Assembly (NCBI GenBank): GCA_030690405.1
Contig: JAUYGU010000039.1
Coordinates: 1 to 6,055, forward strand
Origin: Dehalococcoidia bacterium
Lineage (GTDB): Bacteria > Chloroflexota > Dehalococcoidia > SM23-28-2 > RBG-16-64-32
Length of the DNA stretch: 6,055 nucleotides
Reading direction: 5' to 3'
How positions within the stretch are numbered: the first letter of the stretch is position 1; every line of letters begins with the position of its first letter. Below, one piece after another: positions 3,152-6,055 of this stretch. Made by a program: the position numbers and the translations under genes. A model generated the notes under the pieces. It was not told the origin of the DNA. It did no database searches and worked only from the letters and a program-made list of their open reading frames with translations.

Positions 3152-6055
3152 CGTGAGCCTCCGGTACAGCGTCGTGATGCGGGAGGGCAGCGACTCGATG
3201 TCCGGGACGACGGCGTAGCCCACGTCCTGGCACATCTGCTTCAGGTAGTCGTGGCCGTAGCGGTCCACGGTCAGGCAAAACGGCACGATCCCCTTGCGCT
3301 TCGCCTCCAGCAGCGCCATGTGCGTGTCGTGGATCGCGTACTCCTTCTCCGTGCGGTCGCGGCCGTAGCCGTGGTCCTGCGGCCGGCCGTCGGAGACCAG
3401 GAAGAGGATGCGCACCTTCGATTCGCGGGCGTCCAGCTTGGCGGTGGCGTGGCGAATCGCCGGGCCCATGCGGGTTGACCGCACCGGCGCGATCTTATCG
3501 ATCCGCTTCTTCACGTGCTCGGACAGCACCTCGTCCATGTCCTTGACCACGTAGAACTCCACGTTCTCGCGCCCGTAGCCTGAGAAGCCGTAGATCCCGT
3601 ACGTATCGCCGATCGTCTCCAGCGCCCGGATCAGGATGACGATGCTCTCCTTCTCCAGGTCGATAATCCGCTTCGGCGGCGTCAGCAGCTCCTGGGCGCG
3701 ACGGGCCATCCACCACGAGAAGTACCGCCGCGGGTCATCGTCGAACTCGTCCTGCGAGTAGCGGCGCTCGTGCTTGGCGATCTCTTCGTCGGTGGAGGCG
3801 CTCATGTCCAGCAGGAAGGCGACGGAGACGTCACGCTGGACCTTGTTGCGGCGCCAGTAGACCTTGGGCGAGGGCGTGTGGCCGGCCCGGCGCTCCGTGG
3901 CGTACTCCATGACCGCGTCCAGGTCGAAATCCTCGCCGTCCAGCAGCCGCTTCACCTTGCGGAACGTCTCCGGCCGCAGCAGCTCGAACTGGCGGCGCGT
4001 CTGGGCGGCCAGCGAGGCGTACTTCGCCAGCGTCTGCTCGTAGTACTGCGGCGCGCCCTCGCTCACCTGGTACTCGACGACGCGACACCAGCGGGGCTTG
4101 AAGTCGCCGGCGCGGAAGTCCCACTCGTCGTAGTAGAAGTACTTGGGCTCCACCGCCAGCTCGTGCTCATCGTCGGCGGTGCTGAAGCCGCTCACCGGCT
4201 GGCCGTCCTTCATCGGCACGCGCTGGACCTGCTCCTTCTCCTTCTGCTGGCTGTTCAGCTCCTTGATCAGGTTCGTTAGGAACAGGTCCGAAGACTGCGT
4301 GAGGTCAGCCTCCGCCATATCGCTCAGGCTGATCTCCACGCTCTTCTCCAGCATCGCCTTGAGCTGCTCCGGCGACAGCGGCGAGAGCGGCCCCTGCTCG
4401 CCACCGCGCTCCTGGCGCAGACGCATCAGGAGCTGCACCATCTCCGGCTTGAAGTCGCCTCGGAAGTCGACCGGCTGGGGGCTCTCGTAGGGCAGGGGGC
4501 TCCCCTGCGGGAAGTCGATGTCGCTGCTCTCCCCCAGCGAGTCGGAGGTCATCGGCATCACCTGCATCATCTCATCGTCAAGCGATTGCCACTCGTCGTT
4601 CATCAGCTCGGAGATGATGTTCGGTATCTGCTCCGCGATCTGGTAGAGGCGGAGGGCCGCCTCCGCGGAGTCCTCGACGATCGCCTGGGGCTGCTGCACG
4701 GCGGCGATGACGCCCATCGCCTGCTGCATGACGGGGACAAGCGGCTCCGGCCAGCGGATGCGGTCGGCCCCGCCCAGGCTGACCCGCACCAGGTTCTCCA
4801 CGAACGCCTGGAGCAGGGGCAGCTTCTCCACCTCCGGCCGCCTCTCCAGCTCCATCGCCTGCCGCTGGCGGTAGGCCATACGGATGCCGGCGTACTCGCG
4901 CTCCACCTGGACGTCGATGCGGGCGTCCTCCAGCAGAGCGAACAGGTCCGAGGTCAGACGGCGGTTCTCGAACAGGTCGAAGAAGCGCTCCATATCCGTG
5001 AGCGGCTCGGCCGGCTGCCGGTGGCCGTCGCCTTCAGCCGCGGCGGACGCCGCCTTCTCCTGCTCCAGCCCGCGGCGCAGGTTGGGGAAGATCCGCCCTT
5101 CCCTCTCGAACGTGAATCCGAACGTATCGAACTCCAGGTGCCCGGCCTGGTGCGTAGAGTAGACCTTGTAGATGGAGAAGTTTTCCTCCTTGCCACGAAA
5201 CTCCTCCACCCACGGCGGCAGGAATATCGACGTCCCCTCCGTCGAAGGCGATTCCGTCTCCACCCGGCCGATCCCCTTCTCCGCCAGCGCCTCCGCCGAG
5301 TGGATCGCCACCTCCGTGCCGGTCAGGGCCTTGCAGTACATGCGCAGGACGTCGCCGACGCGGGTGAGGTCTACCCGCGAGGAGAGGGCGTCCAGCACCT
5401 CCTCGCCGCGGCTGGATTCCATGCGGAAGTAGGCCTCGCCGCCCTCGCTGCTCGTGTCCAGCAGGGCGCTGCCCTCGCCGTGCCACAGCGGGACCTCCTC
5501 CACGCCGACGCGGGAGAGCACCACGGGGGAGCTCTTCAGGAACTCCATCGCCGCCACCGGGGACCGGGCCACCAGCCCCTCCGCCATGGACAGGAGGGTG
5601 CCGTGCAGCTCCACTTCGACCTCGCTCAGCGCCCGCGCGGCCTCCGCGAAGAAGGTGAACGCCTGCCGTCCTTCGCGTCGCGCCAGCTCCCGCGCCAGGG
5701 CCAGGAAGCGGCCTCGCTGCGCCTGCTCGATGTGGGCGAGGAGGGCGGGGCCCTTCTCCAGGTAAGAGCGGGCATCAGCCCAGCCGGTGGAGGCGAGCGC
5801 CTCCGCGAAGCGGAGGAAGGCGGCGCGGTCCTCGCCGTCGAGCGGCGCCAGGACGTGCGGGGCGATGCTCAGGCAGTGGGCTGCCAGGTCGTAGGAGCGG
5901 TCGCACAGAGAATCGACGAAGCGGACGAGGATGCGCGACTCCTCAAGCGTGAGCTGCCCGAACAGCGCCGGGCTGCCATCGAAGAACTGGACGGCGAGGG
6001 ACGCCGAACGCCAGGTGCCCTTGTAGAGCTGACGGCCCAGGCCCACCCAGTCGGC
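3146..6055 (-). CDS. Giant NorD/CobT-type VWA-domain protein, 5' end beyond the window
   Basis: The frame is open from the right edge (6055) to TAG at 3148-3146, giving 969 visible residues. A GTG at 6046-6044 is in frame, but it interrupts what looks like a continuing helical repeat (DWVGLGRQL) and the frame stays open before it, so the true start probably lies outside. Residue numbers here count from that GTG. Residues 14-198 are five 37-residue helical repeats. Residues 220-400 are a conserved core with RMYCKALTGTEVA, HQAGHLEF (299-306), LEDARIDV (372-379) and YAGIR. Residues about 477-530 are an acidic, Met-rich linker. Residues 738-966 are a VWA domain with an intact MIDAS: DMSAS (747-751), Thr858 in STRMGPAIRHA, and SDGRP (885-889). 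The ending with DTHMALLEAKRKGIVPFCLT is typical of NorD. NorD-like proteins act with a MoxR/NorQ-type AAA+ ATPase to insert metals or remodel target enzymes. No partner or nitric oxide reductase gene is visible, so the target is unknown. No signal peptide or membrane segment is seen in the visible part, so it is probably cytoplasmic. Confidence 0.85.
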   Translation of the reverse strand, partial: ADWVGLGRQLYKGTWRSASLAVQFFDGSPALFGQLTLEESRILVRFVDSLCDRSYDLAAHCLSIAPHVLAPLDGEDRAAFLRFAEALASTGWADARSYLEKGPALLAHIEQAQRGRFLALARELARREGRQAFTFFAEAARALSEVEVELHGTLLSMAEGLVARSPVAAMEFLKSSPVVLSRVGVEEVPLWHGEGSALLDTSSEGGEAYFRMESSRGEEVLDALSSRVDLTRVGDVLRMYCKALTGTEVAIHSAEALAEKGIGRVETESPSTEGTSIFLPPWVEEFRGKEENFSIYKVYSTHQAGHLEFDTFGFTFEREGRIFPNLRRGLEQEKAASAAAEGDGHRQPAEPLTDMERFFDLFENRRLTSDLFALLEDARIDVQVEREYAGIRMAYRQRQAMELERRPEVEKLPLLQAFVENLVRVSLGGADRIRWPEPLVPVMQQAMGVIAAVQQPQAIVEDSAEAALRLYQIAEQIPNIISELMNDEWQSLDDEMMQVMPMTSDSLGESSDIDFPQGSPLPYESPQPVDFRGDFKPEMVQLLMRLRQERGGEQGPLSPLSPEQLKAMLEKSVEISLSDMAEADLTQSSDLFLTNLIKELNSQQKEKEQVQRVPMKDGQPVSGFSTADDEHELAVEPKYFYYDEWDFRAGDFKPRWCRVVEYQVSEGAPQYYEQTLAKYASLAAQTRRQFELLRPETFRKVKRLLDGEDFDLDAVMEYATERRAGHTPSPKVYWRRNKVQRDVSVAFLLDMSASTDEEIAKHERRYSQDEFDDDPRRYFSWWMARRAQELLTPPKRIIDLEKESIVILIRALETIGDTYGIYGFSGYGRENVEFYVVKDMDEVLSEHVKKRIDKIAPVRSTRMGPAIRHATAKLDARESKVRILFLVSDGRPQDHGYGRDRTEKEYAIHDTHMALLEAKRKGIVPFCLTVDRYGHDYLKQMCQDVGYAVVPDIESLPSRITTLYRRLTE
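5453..6007 (-). repeat. Five tandem 37-residue helical repeats in the NorD-like protein
   Basis: Counting from the GTG at 6046, the units are residues 14-50, 51-87, 88-124, 125-161 and 162-198, with no insertion between them (111 bases each). Position 5 is Ala and position 34 is Leu in all five. Positions 8 and 9 are mostly aromatic or Leu (FF, CL, YL, FF, FL), position 13 is Pro in four, and position 16 is Leu or Phe. The pattern fits two helices per unit, as in HEAT or TPR-like solenoids. The preceding residues (DWVGLGRQL) look like the second helix of another unit that starts outside the window. Confidence 0.78.

Noticed and set aside
3770..4279. 169-codon + strand frame opposite the NorD-like gene
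   Set aside because: The product is Leu/Val/Arg/His-rich without a motif, as expected for the complement of a GC-rich gene with many Glu, Gln and Lys codons.
6044..6046. GTG as the true start of the NorD-like gene
   Set aside because: The frame stays open to the window edge, and the sequence around it looks like part of a continuing helical repeat. Too little upstream DNA is available to see a ribosome binding site.

Overview
The window is almost fully coding, GC-rich bacterial DNA. Two genes and the tail of a third read on the + strand, and one very long gene reads on the - strand. Three things point to a high-GC bacterium, perhaps a Chloroflexota (Dehalococcoidia-like) lineage: the strong GC bias, a lipoprotein with a Pro/Thr-rich stalk and a beta-propeller, and a giant NorD-like von Willebrand A (VWA) protein. 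This placement is inferred from gene style only. No rRNA, tRNA, CRISPR array, insertion sequence or phage gene was found.

Bases 1-255 hold the C-terminal end of a 2-phosphosulfolactate phosphatase-like gene (comB family). Its stop codon overlaps the -35 box of a near-consensus promoter (TTGACG, 17 bp, TATGCT). That promoter would start transcription at the A of the ATG of cinA (287-1519), so cinA is probably read from a leaderless mRNA. CinA is a full-length two-domain protein: a MoCF-like domain followed by a nicotinamide-nucleotide amidase domain. It acts in pyridine-nucleotide repair or salvage.

After 47 bases comes a lipoprotein gene (1567-3132) with a good Shine-Dalgarno and a GTG start. 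It has a lipobox signal, a Pro/Thr stalk, a small globular domain and a TolB/WD40-like beta-propeller. Its base composition is clearly lower in GC than its neighbours. An 18-bp perfect palindrome lies in its propeller region.

The remaining 2.9 kb (3146-6055, - strand) is one open frame running off the right edge. It encodes the end of a giant VWA protein of the NorD/CobT type. It has five exact 37-residue helical repeats, a central region with an HQAGH motif that looks like a degenerate metallopeptidase site, an acidic linker, and a C-terminal VWA domain with an intact MIDAS. Proteins of this kind usually work with a MoxR/NorQ-type AAA+ ATPase, which would be expected outside the window. This gene and the lipoprotein gene converge with 13 bases between their stop codons, and a hairpin that contains both stops covers the junction.

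No single pathway links these genes. The window looks like ordinary chromosomal DNA. Its less-described elements are the repeat-bearing NorD-like protein and the lipoprotein.
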